A DNA stretch of 64,000 nt, from the NCBI RefSeq assembly GCF_037102585.1, contig NW_027043829.1, positions 2,604,001 to 2,668,000 of the forward strand, read 5' to 3'. Positions 40,791 through 50,555 of this stretch are shown here, in pieces. The position numbers were made by a program, and so were the translations under genes. This DNA is from Saccharomycopsis crataegensis (lineage: Eukaryota; Ascomycota; Saccharomycetes; Ascoideales; Saccharomycopsidaceae). Every line of letters starts with the position of its first letter. Position 1 is the first letter of the stretch. The notes beneath the pieces are model-generated. The model had not been told where the DNA came from. It worked only from the letters and a program-made list of their open reading frames with translations, and ran no database searches.

Positions 40791-41029
40791 CAATCGTTTT
40801 TCCTGTAAAGAAAAAAAAAGCACAACATTTCAGACGTTTTTTCTCATTAATAAGGAGCAATTAACTTTTAGTGATACCACTATTATAATTATTAAATATT
40901 GTTACTATTATTTCTGTTACTATTATTGTTATTCGCATTACTATTATTACGATTTTTTGAGAAAATAAATCTTGTATATTCCGACTCATTTACCATATAA
41001 CAAGTACACACATTGTCAATAATTAAAAG

Positions 41030-42178
41030 ATGTCGATGAGTAATTCTCTGGTGCTATATATTGGAGGTCTCCCATATAATTGGAGTCAGGATAATTTGGG
41101 AAGTATCCTCAAAGGCTCGGGTAGAGTTGTCGATATCCGATTGAAATTGGACCCTCAGGGTAAGAACAAGGGGTTTTGCTTTGTGGAATACTTCACCGCA
41201 GAAGAAGCTAGAAGAGCCATGGAGCTATTATCTGAAGTTAGGTACGGCGGGAGAAAGAAATTACGGATTGAATTGTCAAAAGAAGGCCTAAGATATAACA
41301 GCAATGCTCAGTCTCAGAGACCTTTGTTGGAATTGTCTAGAGAGTTTTTGCCTTCTGATGTTCAACTACCTCTGCTGATGACCATGGATGATGATAATAG
41401 TAACAATAGTAGTAATAATAATTCAAGAGGCCGTAATCCCAATAATAACACCAACCAATCCATTGAATTAATGCCAGAATACCTTTTACAAGCTGCTGCG
41501 AATTTGCCTCCGTTGAATAAGCTGTGTTTAAATGCTGACTCTAAAGTATCTCAAAATCTTGAACCAATTCCTCCAAGTCAAATCATTCAAATCATTGCCA
41601 CTTTAAAGAATTTCTTGATCAATAACGACAGAGCAAGTGTCAACAGTGTGTTGGGTTTCAGTCCTAAATTGACAATTGCTGTTGCTCAAGCACTTTTGTT
41701 GATGGGTTTTGTCGATAATGAAGTGATCACTTTGGCAGCGACTTCGAACCCCAGCAATAACTCAAATGATCAAAACTTTCAACAGACAAAAAATGCCATG
41801 CCACCTCCTCCACAACAGCAACAGTTTCAACAGCCTCCACAACAGTATGGTAATAATAATAATAACAATGGACTCCAACAATACAATAACAATAACCAAA
41901 GGAACTTTCAAAATCCTCCTCAAATGAATAATTATCAAAATAACAACCCAACTAATAATAATAATTTGCTGCAAACTTCAAATCAAAACCAATCTCCACC
42001 AATTCCCCCACAATGGAACTCTTTACCCCAATCGGCAATCCGTAAATTGCTATTATTGGATAGGGCACAGGCAGATATGATTGCCCAAGTTTTATCTTTG
42101 CCTCCTGTTCAAATATCAAACTTACCAGCGGATCAAAAGGCAGCGATTGATCAAATTAGATCACAATATTTATGGTAG
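41030..42178 (+). CDS. PTI1: Cleavage/polyadenylation factor component Pti1
   Basis: 382 residues with an ATG start. One RRM occupies about residues 5-85: RNP2 is VLYIGG and RNP1 is KGFCFVEY. A hinge region follows with LPPLNKLCLNAD, PPSQIIQIIATLKNF and LTIAVAQALLLMGFVD, then a Gln/Asn-rich low-complexity linker. The C-terminal helical domain ends PVQISNLPADQKAAIDQIRS. The protein could be Rna15 or its paralogue Pti1. The opening LPYNWSQDNLGSILKGSGRV and the hinge resemble Pti1 more closely, as far as I can recall both sequences. Pti1 is a subunit of the holo-CPF complex and acts in snoRNA and mRNA 3' end formation; Rna15 is the fallback call. Confidence 0.82.
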   Translation: MSMSNSLVLYIGGLPYNWSQDNLGSILKGSGRVVDIRLKLDPQGKNKGFCFVEYFTAEEARRAMELLSEVRYGGRKKLRIELSKEGLRYNSNAQSQRPLLELSREFLPSDVQLPLLMTMDDDNSNNSSNNNSRGRNPNNNTNQSIELMPEYLLQAAANLPPLNKLCLNADSKVSQNLEPIPPSQIIQIIATLKNFLINNDRASVNSVLGFSPKLTIAVAQALLLMGFVDNEVITLAATSNPSNNSNDQNFQQTKNAMPPPPQQQQFQQPPQQYGNNNNNNGLQQYNNNNQRNFQNPPQMNNYQNNNPTNNNNLLQTSNQNQSPPIPPQWNSLPQSAIRKLLLLDRAQADMIAQVLSLPPVQISNLPADQKAAIDQIRSQYLW

Positions 42179-42969
42179 CTGTAAAGTATATATGTTTATT
42201 AGATTTTAATTTCTTTTAGTGTCTTGGATGTTACCATTTGTCCATTCTAAATTTCCTGTCTTACACTTATGAGTAGCCTTTCGTAATAACTTTTAGCGTC
42301 GTATTCGTTCATTTCATCAAGAATTATGTGTTTACAAATACACTAAACACCTTATTCCAGACATTGGAGTCAACAGACTCTAGTCTATCTAAAATTCAGG
42401 GCCCAAGTATTGTCAGAACAGTAGTGTATTAAAATACGATGCTCCTGAATTCACTCAACTGAATAATCGGGTAATGAAATTATCACAATTCATTATTCGT
42501 CAATAAATAGGTACCTCCATGGCGGGTCCAGACACACGATATTTAATAAACTCAATTATTCTGGTGAGTCAATGTAATACGATTTCACGAATCTAGCTAA
42601 ATTAAAACAATATTGTATAAAAGAAAAGATCCCACCAAATTGTTCAATATCCAAAAGAATACTTAATGTATAACATAATGATATTCGTATCATTAAGAAC
42701 AGTTGTAGAATGCAACATATAAAATTTCAATGTCATGCAGTTTGAACAGTTTGATTATTTTCAAATAAACTCTTCAAGATGTCCCTGTTGATTTGGCTAC
42801 TAAATATCTCTGTCTTTTGTTTTGACGGCTCAACACTCAAATCAAATCAAATTGTATATTAACGAGTCACAGAGGTTCTAAATAACATGCAAACCGGGCA
42901 TTTCATCACTGTCCGGCCGGATCGGAAAGCATTCGGAAATCCCTACTGATGCAAAAAAAATCCCTTTCA
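42179..42969. other. Intergenic region PTI1 to SCR1
   Basis: About 790 bp. It becomes GC-richer from about 42870, just upstream of the RNA gene. A CGGGTAA core (Reb1-like) is at 42468-42474. No ORF is supported. Confidence 0.5.
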
Positions 42970-43235
42970 ATCGCTGTAATGGCATCTGTCGGAAGCGTAT
43001 CCATTCTGAGCCCTTGTTTCGCAAGGTGTTTATCAGCTTGAGTATGCCTGGTTCGATCCTCGTGGTGGACGTTTTCATGGCCTGAGTAATCGGCCTTTGT
43101 AATTGTCTGCAAAGAAGTTTTCTTACCGTTGGAGGGAAGCAATTCAGCACAACGAGTTACCCATGAGTGAGGCTTTCCAGAGAGCATCTTGTTGGACACT
43201 TTGTCAAGCGTTCTGGTAACGCGACCTATATTTTT
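42970..43235 (+). ncRNA. SCR1: Probable signal recognition particle RNA
   Basis: A GC-richer island of about 265 bp with no real ORF. It begins with GCTGTAATGGC (42973-42983), identical to the Alu-domain start of yeast scR1, where it is both the protein-binding U-turn and part of the Pol III A box. A Pol III B box, GGTTCGATCC, is at 43050-43059, again inside the RNA as in scR1. A helix-8-like S-domain core, TTACCGTTGGAGGGAAGCAA, is at about 43123-43142, with the AAGCA motif expected 3' of the apical loop. T-runs at 43231 and 43241 end it. SRP RNA scaffolds the particle that targets ribosomes to the ER. The exact ends are estimates and I could not fold it. Confidence 0.75.
43231..43235 (+). 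terminator. Pol III terminator of SCR1
   Basis: TTTTT directly after the conserved region, followed by a second T-run at 43241-43245 as a backup. Confidence 0.6.
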
Positions 43236-43537
43236 GTTTCTTTTTGCTAGTTATTACAAGATGAATAAATATTCCAAGTGCTGTCATATTGGTCAAATTT
43301 AATGTTCAAGAAGTGAATTACAAAGTAATAATTAAATAAATACCAACAAATAATGATAAAGTAATAATGAAAAAAAAAGGGAAATAAAAAAACGGTCCAA
43401 CAGTAACGAAACAATCAACAATAAAATAATGAAGGGAAGATAAAAATATAACAATAAAAATAATAATTGAAAATTAATAATTGAAAATTAATAATGACAA
43501 ATAAAAGAGGTAAACGAACAATAATAAAAACAACCAT
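43236..43537. other. AT-rich gap after SCR1
   Basis: About 300 bp, A-rich, with a small direct repeat ATTGAAAATTAATA at about 43466-43493. Nothing else. Confidence 0.55.
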
Positions 43538-45121
43538 CTATTGCTTCCATTTCTTCAATCTTGAAAATGACGGGAAACTTTTCTTTAATTTCTCTCTAAT
43601 CATCCCTTCTTCTGACTCCTCTTTGACTCCTCTTAATCTTCCTCCTCCTGTTTTACTTTTATTGGCGTTATCCACTAAAAGCGCAGCATCAGCACTCCTA
43701 TACGGTACCAACGTATTTTTAAAACTACTTTTTTCACTAGAATCGTTGGATCTGAACGGACTTAAACTCAATCTGGCATCAAGACTTCTCATTGGTGATA
43801 AGTTAACTCCAGGGAAATCAGTTGGCGCTGGAGATACCGACCGTTTGTTAGACCTCGTTGGGGATAACAATGACAACCTATCAGCACTATCTGGATTCTT
43901 GTATGATGATGGAGCAGGGCTTTTTGGTCGACTGTGTCGGAGCAACGAAGGGCTACGAGACCCCAATCGATCGGATCTCGCCTTTGAGGAAGATCTCGAG
44001 GTGGATGAGGACCGAAGCGTTTGTCTCTCTACAGAAACTGGGGTGGATTTGAGTAAATTGGAATAATAATCGGGGGCAATTGATTGAGAAGCAGAAGAAG
44101 GAGTGCCAGTCGACTCTGTCGGGGATGATAATGAGGTTGATGGATATGATGAGGCAATACTTCTTGATGCTGAGGATCTTGAGGATTCGTCAGTAGAGGT
44201 GGAAAACCGATGATGTTCTATCGCATTATTGGTGAACACGATAACTGGCAAACTCAATTTATTGATGCAGTAACTGGTGACGGGACTGCCACCCCCGGAG
44301 AGCAATGATAAGAATTTTGATTTCCTAGATTTTCTCGCAGAGTGGTCCAATTCTGAGTCCTCATGATGGGAAAAAATCACAATATTTGGAGTATATTCAA
44401 TAATAGTGCTTTCGATGGTCAACAACACATTGGGATCGAATACCAAATTCATCGATAAGTTGAATTGTTTACTCTCCTCTCCAATGGTTTGAAACTGCGA
44501 CAACACTTTGGACTTCACAAGTGGAATCACCTCGGTATCGAAAAGGTGTTTATATTTTGTAACTTCTGTTTCCGTGACATAGTATCCTTGATCACGGAAT
44601 GCGATATCATGACGTTGGATAATTGATAAGACGTGTACTAAATCATGATCTCTAGTAAGAGACTTCAACGCGTAGGCCAACATTTGTAAGCCTAGTTCGT
44701 CGATTGGTGGTCCATCATGGTCATCATCATATTGCTGATGATGGTGAGGGCGATGAAGACGATGATGGACAGGGGTACGAATTTTCAACAACACAAGAAT
44801 GGTATTGGAGCTCGCCAATCTCAAAAAACCAGGGGTCTTGAAATCGTAATTGAGGAATGGTTTGTTGAAAGAAGGGGACATGTAGTAAGGGTTGGACATT
44901 CGATGGTAGGAATCGATGTCTCGCTGACGGCTATTGTTGATGAAATTCCTGTACTTTTCGGTGACAGGGGCGATTCCTGCTGTTTCAAAAGAAAGGGCTT
45001 GGATCACTCTATCGTTTGAATGCAAAGATTTTTTGCGAGATGACGAGGATGGTCGTTCATTATCATCTTTGAGTATCGAGTGGAGGGGCACCACTGGGGC
45101 AGCACTGAGGACTTTAGCCAT
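43538..45121 (-). CDS. UspA-like (universal stress protein fold) protein with Ser-rich tail
   Basis: 527 residues from the ATG at 45121. Residues about 100-310 follow the Usp fold: strand SSNTILVLLKI, helix LGLQMLAYALKSL, strand HDLVHVLSI, strand FNLSMNLVF, helix LLTIESTIIEYTPNIVIFSH, a glycine-rich nucleotide-binding-like SLLSGGGSPVTSY, then the last strand LSLPVIVF. The C-terminal 200 residues are disordered and packed with Ser-Pro and Arg-x-x-Ser sites (SLLSPTRS, LSPMRS, LSPFRS), likely phosphorylated. Fungal Usp-like proteins are linked with stress responses, but I cannot name an orthologue. The Usp assignment is from the order of strands and helices and not from a decisive motif. It is divergent to the EMAPII gene. 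Confidence 0.7.
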   Translation of the reverse strand: MAKVLSAAPVVPLHSILKDDNERPSSSSRKKSLHSNDRVIQALSFETAGIAPVTEKYRNFINNSRQRDIDSYHRMSNPYYMSPSFNKPFLNYDFKTPGFLRLASSNTILVLLKIRTPVHHRLHRPHHHQQYDDDHDGPPIDELGLQMLAYALKSLTRDHDLVHVLSIIQRHDIAFRDQGYYVTETEVTKYKHLFDTEVIPLVKSKVLSQFQTIGEESKQFNLSMNLVFDPNVLLTIESTIIEYTPNIVIFSHHEDSELDHSARKSRKSKFLSLLSGGGSPVTSYCINKLSLPVIVFTNNAIEHHRFSTSTDESSRSSASRSIASSYPSTSLSSPTESTGTPSSASQSIAPDYYSNLLKSTPVSVERQTLRSSSTSRSSSKARSDRLGSRSPSLLRHSRPKSPAPSSYKNPDSADRLSLLSPTRSNKRSVSPAPTDFPGVNLSPMRSLDARLSLSPFRSNDSSEKSSFKNTLVPYRSADAALLVDNANKSKTGGGRLRGVKEESEEGMIREKLKKSFPSFSRLKKWKQ

Positions 45122-45646
45122 TAATTTTTTTTATTATTTTTCTTCTTCTCTCTGGAAATTCAATTTGGAAATTGGCGAGAAATATATCTATATTTTATAT
45201 TTTATATATAAAGATATCCCAAATCCAAGAAGAAATAGAGGAGGGATGTTATATTGTTTTATACTACTCGAAAACATGGGCGATTTTTACTTTTTTTGGT
45301 AATTTTTCAAGCAGAACTCGCGCAACCGAATGAGAGGAGATGAGATGATATGGCCAGAGCGTGGGATGACCAATAAGTGGTGTGGGGAGACCACAAGAGA
45401 CACAGAGGTATTATCAAATGAAATGTGTTTATTTGTGGATATTATCATATATAATATGGGATATATTTATAATAATAATAACAATAATTATAATAATAAT
45501 GTCCAGTGTTTGGTGCTTCTCCTCGGATGGACCCGCACTGATGGCTCCTGTTTGCGGAATTTTTCATTGCAATTTGTACAGACTTCAATCGATGATGATC
45601 TTTAATATTTTCGCCTTTTTGCAGTATAACATATATAACCGATAGG
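45122..45646. promoter_or_regulatory. Divergent intergenic region, UspA-like / EMAPII-domain genes
   Basis: About 525 bp with TA-rich sequence near 45190-45215 that could serve as a TATA region and an AAT-repeat patch at about 45470-45502. No specific operator is recognised. Confidence 0.35.
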
Positions 45647-46450
45647 ATGTTTATGGTACCACGTCTTAGAAGCACTCTAGGGTGTCTTAACCCAAGATCT
45701 CTCATGAGATACTCGACAATCAATAACAGCTATTTTCCTGGGATCCCATCTAACTTGTTGGAGTTAAGAGTGGGGTATATCATGAACTGTCAAAACCATC
45801 CTGAAGCCGATAGCTTATACGTTTCCAAGGTTATTGTTGACCCCGAAGAGTATAAAAAATACAAACTTATGGTGGATGGGCCGGCAGAAGATAAAGCTCC
45901 GGAGGAGATCAAGTCCTTGACGATCTGTTCTGGGTTGAGAAATTTGGTGCCCCGTACTGTTTTACAAGATTCGTTTGTGGTGATTGTGAATAATTTGAAG
46001 CCTTCTAAAATGAGAGGCATAAAATCAGAAGGAATGGTATTGGCAGCAGAAAAGATCTTGGCCAAGGAGGATCCTTCAACTGAGACCCCTCCTTCAAGAA
46101 TCATTGAATTAGTCAGACCACCACACAATTCAGAACCTAATGATTTGCTACAATTCAAAAGCTCCAAGTTCTCAAGTAATGATATTCCTGCTAATGAGCT
46201 CCTGGCATACAAGGAACTTTCCAATATGAGATTCTCCCGGATCAGGAACTCCCGCAAATTGATCAATTGCGTGGAAGGCTTAACTATTGATGGAAACTTG
46301 AATATCACTTGGTCTGGTGTCAATGAGAATGGTGAAGACTTAGAAAAATGCGTACTTGTGAATCCAAGTTTAGTGGCAAAGAGTGAAGGGAAACAATCAG
46401 GAGAGGTAACAGTGGAGAATGAAAAATTGGTCGGGGCAGTGGTGAGATAA
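45647..46450 (+). CDS. EMAPII/Arc1-type tRNA-binding domain protein, probably mitochondrial
   Basis: 267 residues with an ATG start. The first 25 residues (MFMVPRLRSTLGCLNPRSLM) are Arg-rich, lack acids and can form an amphipathic helix, so a mitochondrial presequence is likely. Residues about 35-140 form an OB-fold tRNA-binding domain: LLELRVGYIMNCQNHPEADS, LYVSKVIVDPEE, LTICSGLRNLVP, VVIVNNLKPSKMRGIKSEGM and VLAAEK are the standard blocks of the EMAPII, Arc1 C-terminal and MetRS-beta family. The C-terminal third is less conserved. Arc1 itself has an N-terminal GST-like domain that is missing here, so this is a separate, stand-alone family member. It may assist a mitochondrial aminoacyl-tRNA synthetase; that is inference. 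Confidence 0.82.
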   Translation: MFMVPRLRSTLGCLNPRSLMRYSTINNSYFPGIPSNLLELRVGYIMNCQNHPEADSLYVSKVIVDPEEYKKYKLMVDGPAEDKAPEEIKSLTICSGLRNLVPRTVLQDSFVVIVNNLKPSKMRGIKSEGMVLAAEKILAKEDPSTETPPSRIIELVRPPHNSEPNDLLQFKSSKFSSNDIPANELLAYKELSNMRFSRIRNSRKLINCVEGLTIDGNLNITWSGVNENGEDLEKCVLVNPSLVAKSEGKQSGEVTVENEKLVGAVVR

Positions 46451-47729
46451 AAAGCAAAAACATATTAATTTTAATCATGTTATATTCTAGAACACTATTT
46501 AGGTCAATTTCTAAGTCATTCAAAAAAAAGAAGGGAATTTTTTTTTCTTGTTGATTATTCTGTGGTATAACCATTTCTTTCACAGATGAAAATTAACCAA
46601 TTATTAGTTATTTATTGCCAATATCTTTGGAAATTTCGCCACAATTTGTGGTAATAATACTATTCTGTATGCCATAGGATTATCAGAACCAACTCACCAC
46701 CATTATGGGATGCTTATTCTTTTGCAGTTTCTTTTTTAATAGTATCTGCACCATGCATGGAGTACTCATTATTTATATCATCTTAGAGTACAACTTCAAA
46801 TATCAAATCCATAATAAAAATTGTATAAATAATTAAATATCCTTTACATATCTTCAATTGATCATTAGTTGAAACATAAAAGCATCAAAGTAAACAATTC
46901 TATTCTATTCTATACTGTACACCAAAAGTGAGGAAAAAAAAATAAAAAAATGAAAAAAGCAAAAACAACATTAGAAATCATCAAATAATCATATCAAATA
47001 TTTCTATATACAAGTGTAAGAAGAAAGAAAAATAAGTAAAAAATAAAGGAAATAAACAAAAATTTATAAGTATATACGGTTCAGTGGCTCCTTCTATTAA
47101 ATACAAAGTGGATGGTTTACTAAAAGTCGATAGACTTAGATAAACAAGAGGCACCTAAAATCGATGATAGTATATCATCACATCATTCCAATTAACATCA
47201 TCATAGCAAAACAAGAGAAAAAAAAAGTTTGATGAAACACTCTGGCGAAATAATTCCGAGTGAGAAAAAAATGACAAACTATGCAAAGCGAACAAAAAAA
47301 AAAGAGGGAAAAAACGCTTTATGCAAAAAATGGATCAACAGAAAAACACATGAGCCTTGTATTTAAAAAAGATGGGAAATATAACAATAAAATAGAATTT
47401 TATAAGTGGTAGGGGGGCATCTTTGTAAAAAATGAAGGATAAAACAAAACAGCAAAAGTAATAATAATAAAAGAAAAGAAGTAACCTGAATATTAGTTTG
47501 CCAAAAGATACTAATAATGATAATATAATATGCAGCCAGTGACGATACGATGAATCATGAAAAGTGTAATGATCAACAAAAAAAAAAAAATAGCAAGTGA
47601 AAAATGGATGGAAGAAAGCGACGGTGTGTTGATACTTATTATGTAAAAACTTCTCCAACGATATTATTAAAATAAGAACAGAATAAAATGATCAGTATCA
47701 CAATGACAAAATAGATAGTCCTTCTTCTT
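46451..47729. other. 1.3-kb convergent intergenic region
   Basis: A-rich, low-complexity DNA between two converging 3' ends. The open frame at 47335-47658 on the minus strand is Phe-rich noise. I see no RNA gene or repeat of note. Such AT-rich convergent gaps are plausible replication-origin sites, but no motif supports that here. Confidence 0.5.
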
Positions 47730-48776
47730 TCATGGAACAACCTCACTTTCTTTCCATTGATCAAAATTGACACGCTCATAAATCAATCTTTTGGAGTTTC
47801 CATAACTATCTTTGTAGAAATCAACTTTATTAATCAAAAATACCACCACAGCACACTGGTCTTTCCCAGCTTCGATACTTTTACCATCCACTCCTCTGGA
47901 GATTCTATCAAGTAACTTTCTTTTTTCTTCGGTGATCAAAGTTTTCGGTTTTGGGGATTTGAAATTTGATTTGCTTCGAGATGACAACAAATCCCAAGCC
48001 CGCTGATACTCTTGTTGCCAATCCTTATGGGTTGGAGGGTATATGATTTCTGGCAGTTCTAAGAGCAATTCATTGAGTGAATTATATGGTTGTGATTCGA
48101 GTCTCTGTTGGATTTTCTCGAGCGATGAAGGGGAGAAAAGCGGATAATTTAGCGGTTCATCAATCATCCCCGCGGTTTCTGTAGTCAGCGGGGTTCGTGA
48201 AGGAACTTTGTTTATTATTGTATAATCGGCAGGGGCTTTAAATACTGAGATTGTTGATCCCAGCTTATGCAATACTGGTTGGCCAATGCGCACCACTTCG
48301 TCGTCGTCGTCGTCGTCTTCTTCGTAATCTGTACGGTTATTTCTCTTATTATGTTTCTTTATATCCTTTTCTTCATCTTCATCCGATAATTGTTCCACAT
48401 CATTATCTTCATCTTCCTCGTATGGTTTATTGGCGATATCTGGCAAGATAACGTTAGGAAACACCCCACTTGATGGGTTGATCAACTTGGCACTGCCACT
48501 GAAACGGAACTGTTTGTTTGATTTATTCAAATAAAATACTGCTTCGACGTTGTTATTGTGTAATAATTCATCAAATTTCGATGATCGGTTATCAGTGGTG
48601 AATATTATCGAGTTGGTGGATTCATCATCGAATAAGAATCCTCGGTACACACAAGTTCTGACTCTTGGGATCAATCTTTTGGAGTCGATGGTAGCAAATG
48701 AAAAGGTAACGAAGGATTTGTTTTCTGTGGCCAACCCGTTCTTGAATGCCGGGATCCAAGGGGCAATACACTGCAT
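47730..48776 (-). CDS. PNPOx-like FMN-binding protein (Alr4036 type; YLR456W/YPR172W-like)
   Basis: 348 residues if started at the ATG at 48776; the frame extends 12 codons further without an ATG. The N-terminal domain has the split-barrel pattern of pyridoxamine-phosphate-oxidase-like proteins: CIAPWIPAFKNGLATENKSF, then RVRTCVYRGFLFDDE, IIFTTDNRSSKFDELLHNNN and EAVFYLNKSNKQFRFSGSAK. An acidic insert (residues about 130-165, Asp/Glu runs from GTC repeats) interrupts it, and the C-terminal part ends with KVDFYKDSYGNSKRL and QWKESEVVP, typical of the family. The yeast homologues have no settled function; vitamin B6 oxidase activity should not be assumed. Confidence 0.85.
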   Translation of the reverse strand: MQCIAPWIPAFKNGLATENKSFVTFSFATIDSKRLIPRVRTCVYRGFLFDDESTNSIIFTTDNRSSKFDELLHNNNVEAVFYLNKSNKQFRFSGSAKLINPSSGVFPNVILPDIANKPYEEDEDNDVEQLSDEDEEKDIKKHNKRNNRTDYEEDDDDDDEVVRIGQPVLHKLGSTISVFKAPADYTIINKVPSRTPLTTETAGMIDEPLNYPLFSPSSLEKIQQRLESQPYNSLNELLLELPEIIYPPTHKDWQQEYQRAWDLLSSRSKSNFKSPKPKTLITEEKRKLLDRISRGVDGKSIEAGKDQCAVVVFLINKVDFYKDSYGNSKRLIYERVNFDQWKESEVVP

Positions 48777-49267
48777 TGTGTGATGGGGATATTTGTTGGT
48801 GTTTTCCTTCAATTGTTGATTATTGTTGATGATGTTTGATCAAGAACTTTGCAACTGCTTGTTTTGTTTTTGTTTTTATTCCACTAAAATCGCCAGAGTG
48901 AAAAATTTGGAATGAATTGACACAAAAAACGATGGAAAAATCACCAGAAACTTGATAATATTATATATTAATAATCACAACCCTCTAGTAATTGCTATGT
49001 TCCCGATGAGTTTGGACAAATATATATATTTTTTTTTTTTGAAGAAAATTTTTTTTTCCCCACGCACTTACTTTTTTTAGGGATTTTCTATGTGCGATCC
49101 GTTATGGTTCATACTATATTCCCTTATTATCGTTATTATCGTATGATTACCATTCTTCTTATTATTATACAATATATATTTAATAAACACACTTCATAAG
49201 TTATCCTACAAACACTCAGAGACATTTTGTTTATTATCATCCATCATTAAATAAAGACTCTTCCCAA
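48777..49267. other. Intergenic region upstream of the PNPOx-like gene
   Basis: About 490 bp with T-runs at about 49029-49040 and 49050-49058. It lies between the PNPOx-like start and the 3' end of LCP5, both on the minus strand. Nothing else seen. Confidence 0.5.
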
Positions 49268-50308
49268 TTAACGAGTCTTCCGTTTTTTAGCTCTGTCCCA
49301 AGCACTGCTCTTCTTTCGAGAATTCCCTGAAAATCCCTTATCATTATTGTTACCAAATATACTCCAATCTTCTCCAAAGAAGTTGTTTTCTTTGGCATTT
49401 CTTTTCTCTTTTCCTGTCTTCTTAGTCATCGTGCTTGGTAATCTTGTGAAATTCTCTTCTTCGTACCGCTCAATCTCGTCTTCCTTAGCCTGTTCTCTAT
49501 TAGTCTTGATTCCTCCACGACCATGGTCGACAATATTACTACCAATTGACCGGGCAACCATTGGAGCATCGCCATGTTCGGCAATATACTCTTCCATCGA
49601 TTGTAATTTCCGTCTTCTGTTCTCATTCTTACCATCATTAGATTGACGATGATCAGCGTTGGCAACTGGTGGGGCCACAGCACTGATCTTTGGTGGTCGA
49701 TACTTCTCTCCCTCGGCTGTTGAATCTGATTTGACATTCTTCTTTTTGTTTTTGGAATCTAGTTTGCTTACCAATGCCATAGCATTTGGTTTGAAATTAA
49801 GATCAGCATCACTATCTTCATCGTCTTCATCTTCATTCTCGTCATTACTATTTTCTTTTTCTTCCTTGCTAAGCTTTTCAGAATTCGCACCCTTTTTATC
49901 CTCATCTTTGGCTCTATTATATGCTCTCACCATCTTATCCAATTGGTAACTGATTTTGTTTTCCAACCCTTTGACCCCCCTTTCTAATACCACTCTTTGT
50001 ACCACGGTATTCTCAATACTCTTTTCTTTAGCTTTATTGATGGCATCATCATCAACCCCCTTCAATTCCTCAACTTTCAGCAACATCAACAATCCAAGAC
50101 TGTTAACATATGACAACAATGCATCGTTCTTGAGTGACAATAGCGAGACTCCTGTGGCGTTATTACTATTGTTATTTGCCTGGATAAAAGATGGTAATTC
50201 ATTATTTGATTGCAACTCTTTGGTGATCTTTCTGATCGATTCCTCAGTGGTTTCTGCGCTTGCTCTGATGGTTTTCAATAGACTAGTAATTGACTCTGAG
50301 GAGGCCAT
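49268..50308 (-). CDS. LCP5: U3 snoRNP-associated protein Lcp5 (Sas10/Utp3 family)
   Basis: 346 residues from the ATG at 50308; 20 upstream codons are open but have no ATG. The N-terminal helical domain contains LSLKNDALLSYVNSLGLLML, LLKVEELKG and RVVLERGVKGLENKISYQLD, the Sas10/Utp3/C1D core. A Glu/Asp-rich middle (residues about 160-190) follows, then KPNAMALVSKL and YRPPKISAVAPP, a motif strongly conserved in Lcp5 and neuroguidin. The C-terminus is basic (SSAWDRAKKRKTR). Lcp5 works in the 90S pre-ribosome in 18S rRNA maturation. It is divergent to NSA2, another ribosome-assembly gene, across 247 bp. Confidence 0.93.
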   Translation of the reverse strand: MASSESITSLLKTIRASAETTEESIRKITKELQSNNELPSFIQANNNSNNATGVSLLSLKNDALLSYVNSLGLLMLLKVEELKGVDDDAINKAKEKSIENTVVQRVVLERGVKGLENKISYQLDKMVRAYNRAKDEDKKGANSEKLSKEEKENSNDENEDEDDEDSDADLNFKPNAMALVSKLDSKNKKKNVKSDSTAEGEKYRPPKISAVAPPVANADHRQSNDGKNENRRRKLQSMEEYIAEHGDAPMVARSIGSNIVDHGRGGIKTNREQAKEDEIERYEEENFTRLPSTMTKKTGKEKRNAKENNFFGEDWSIFGNNNDKGFSGNSRKKSSAWDRAKKRKTR

Positions 50309-50555
50309 TATGCAATATGAACAGGATTGTTTCCCCCCAATAAAAGATATACAGCAATGAGCACTCAATAATAGTAAGATAAATTAAAAGTGAAAAAAAA
50401 ATATAAAGAGAAAAAATTCTTTCTCGGTTACCCTCTGGGCATCGCAGACTGAGAAAATTTTTTTTTTTTTTTTTTTTTTTCTCTAATTAAAAGTTTCTCA
50501 GTTTAATCTTTCCATCATTATTATTGTGTTAGTTGTACCTTATCATTAATATATA
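50309..50555. promoter_or_regulatory. Shared promoter LCP5 / NSA2
   Basis: A 247-bp divergent promoter between two ribosome-biogenesis genes. It contains GGGCATCGCAGA (a partial PAC core on the minus strand, about 50438), GAGAAAATTTTT next to it (RRPE-like) and a 23-T tract at 50458-50480. PAC, RRPE and poly(dA:dT) are the known control elements of the yeast ribosome-biogenesis regulon, though neither motif is a perfect match. Confidence 0.5.

Larger units (their letters stand above)
40444..41029. other. Intergenic region tRNA-Leu to PTI1
   Basis: About 590 bp containing the tRNA terminator, a Reb1-like site and AT-rich DNA before PTI1. The small frames here are not supported. Confidence 0.5.

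Noticed and set aside
42878-43199. Two overlapping minus-strand open frames of about 90-97 codons
   Set aside because: They lie over the probable SRP RNA gene, and the high GC content explains the lack of stops.
47335-47658. 107-codon Phe-rich minus-strand frame
   Set aside because: Reading of A-rich DNA, with no domain or start signal.
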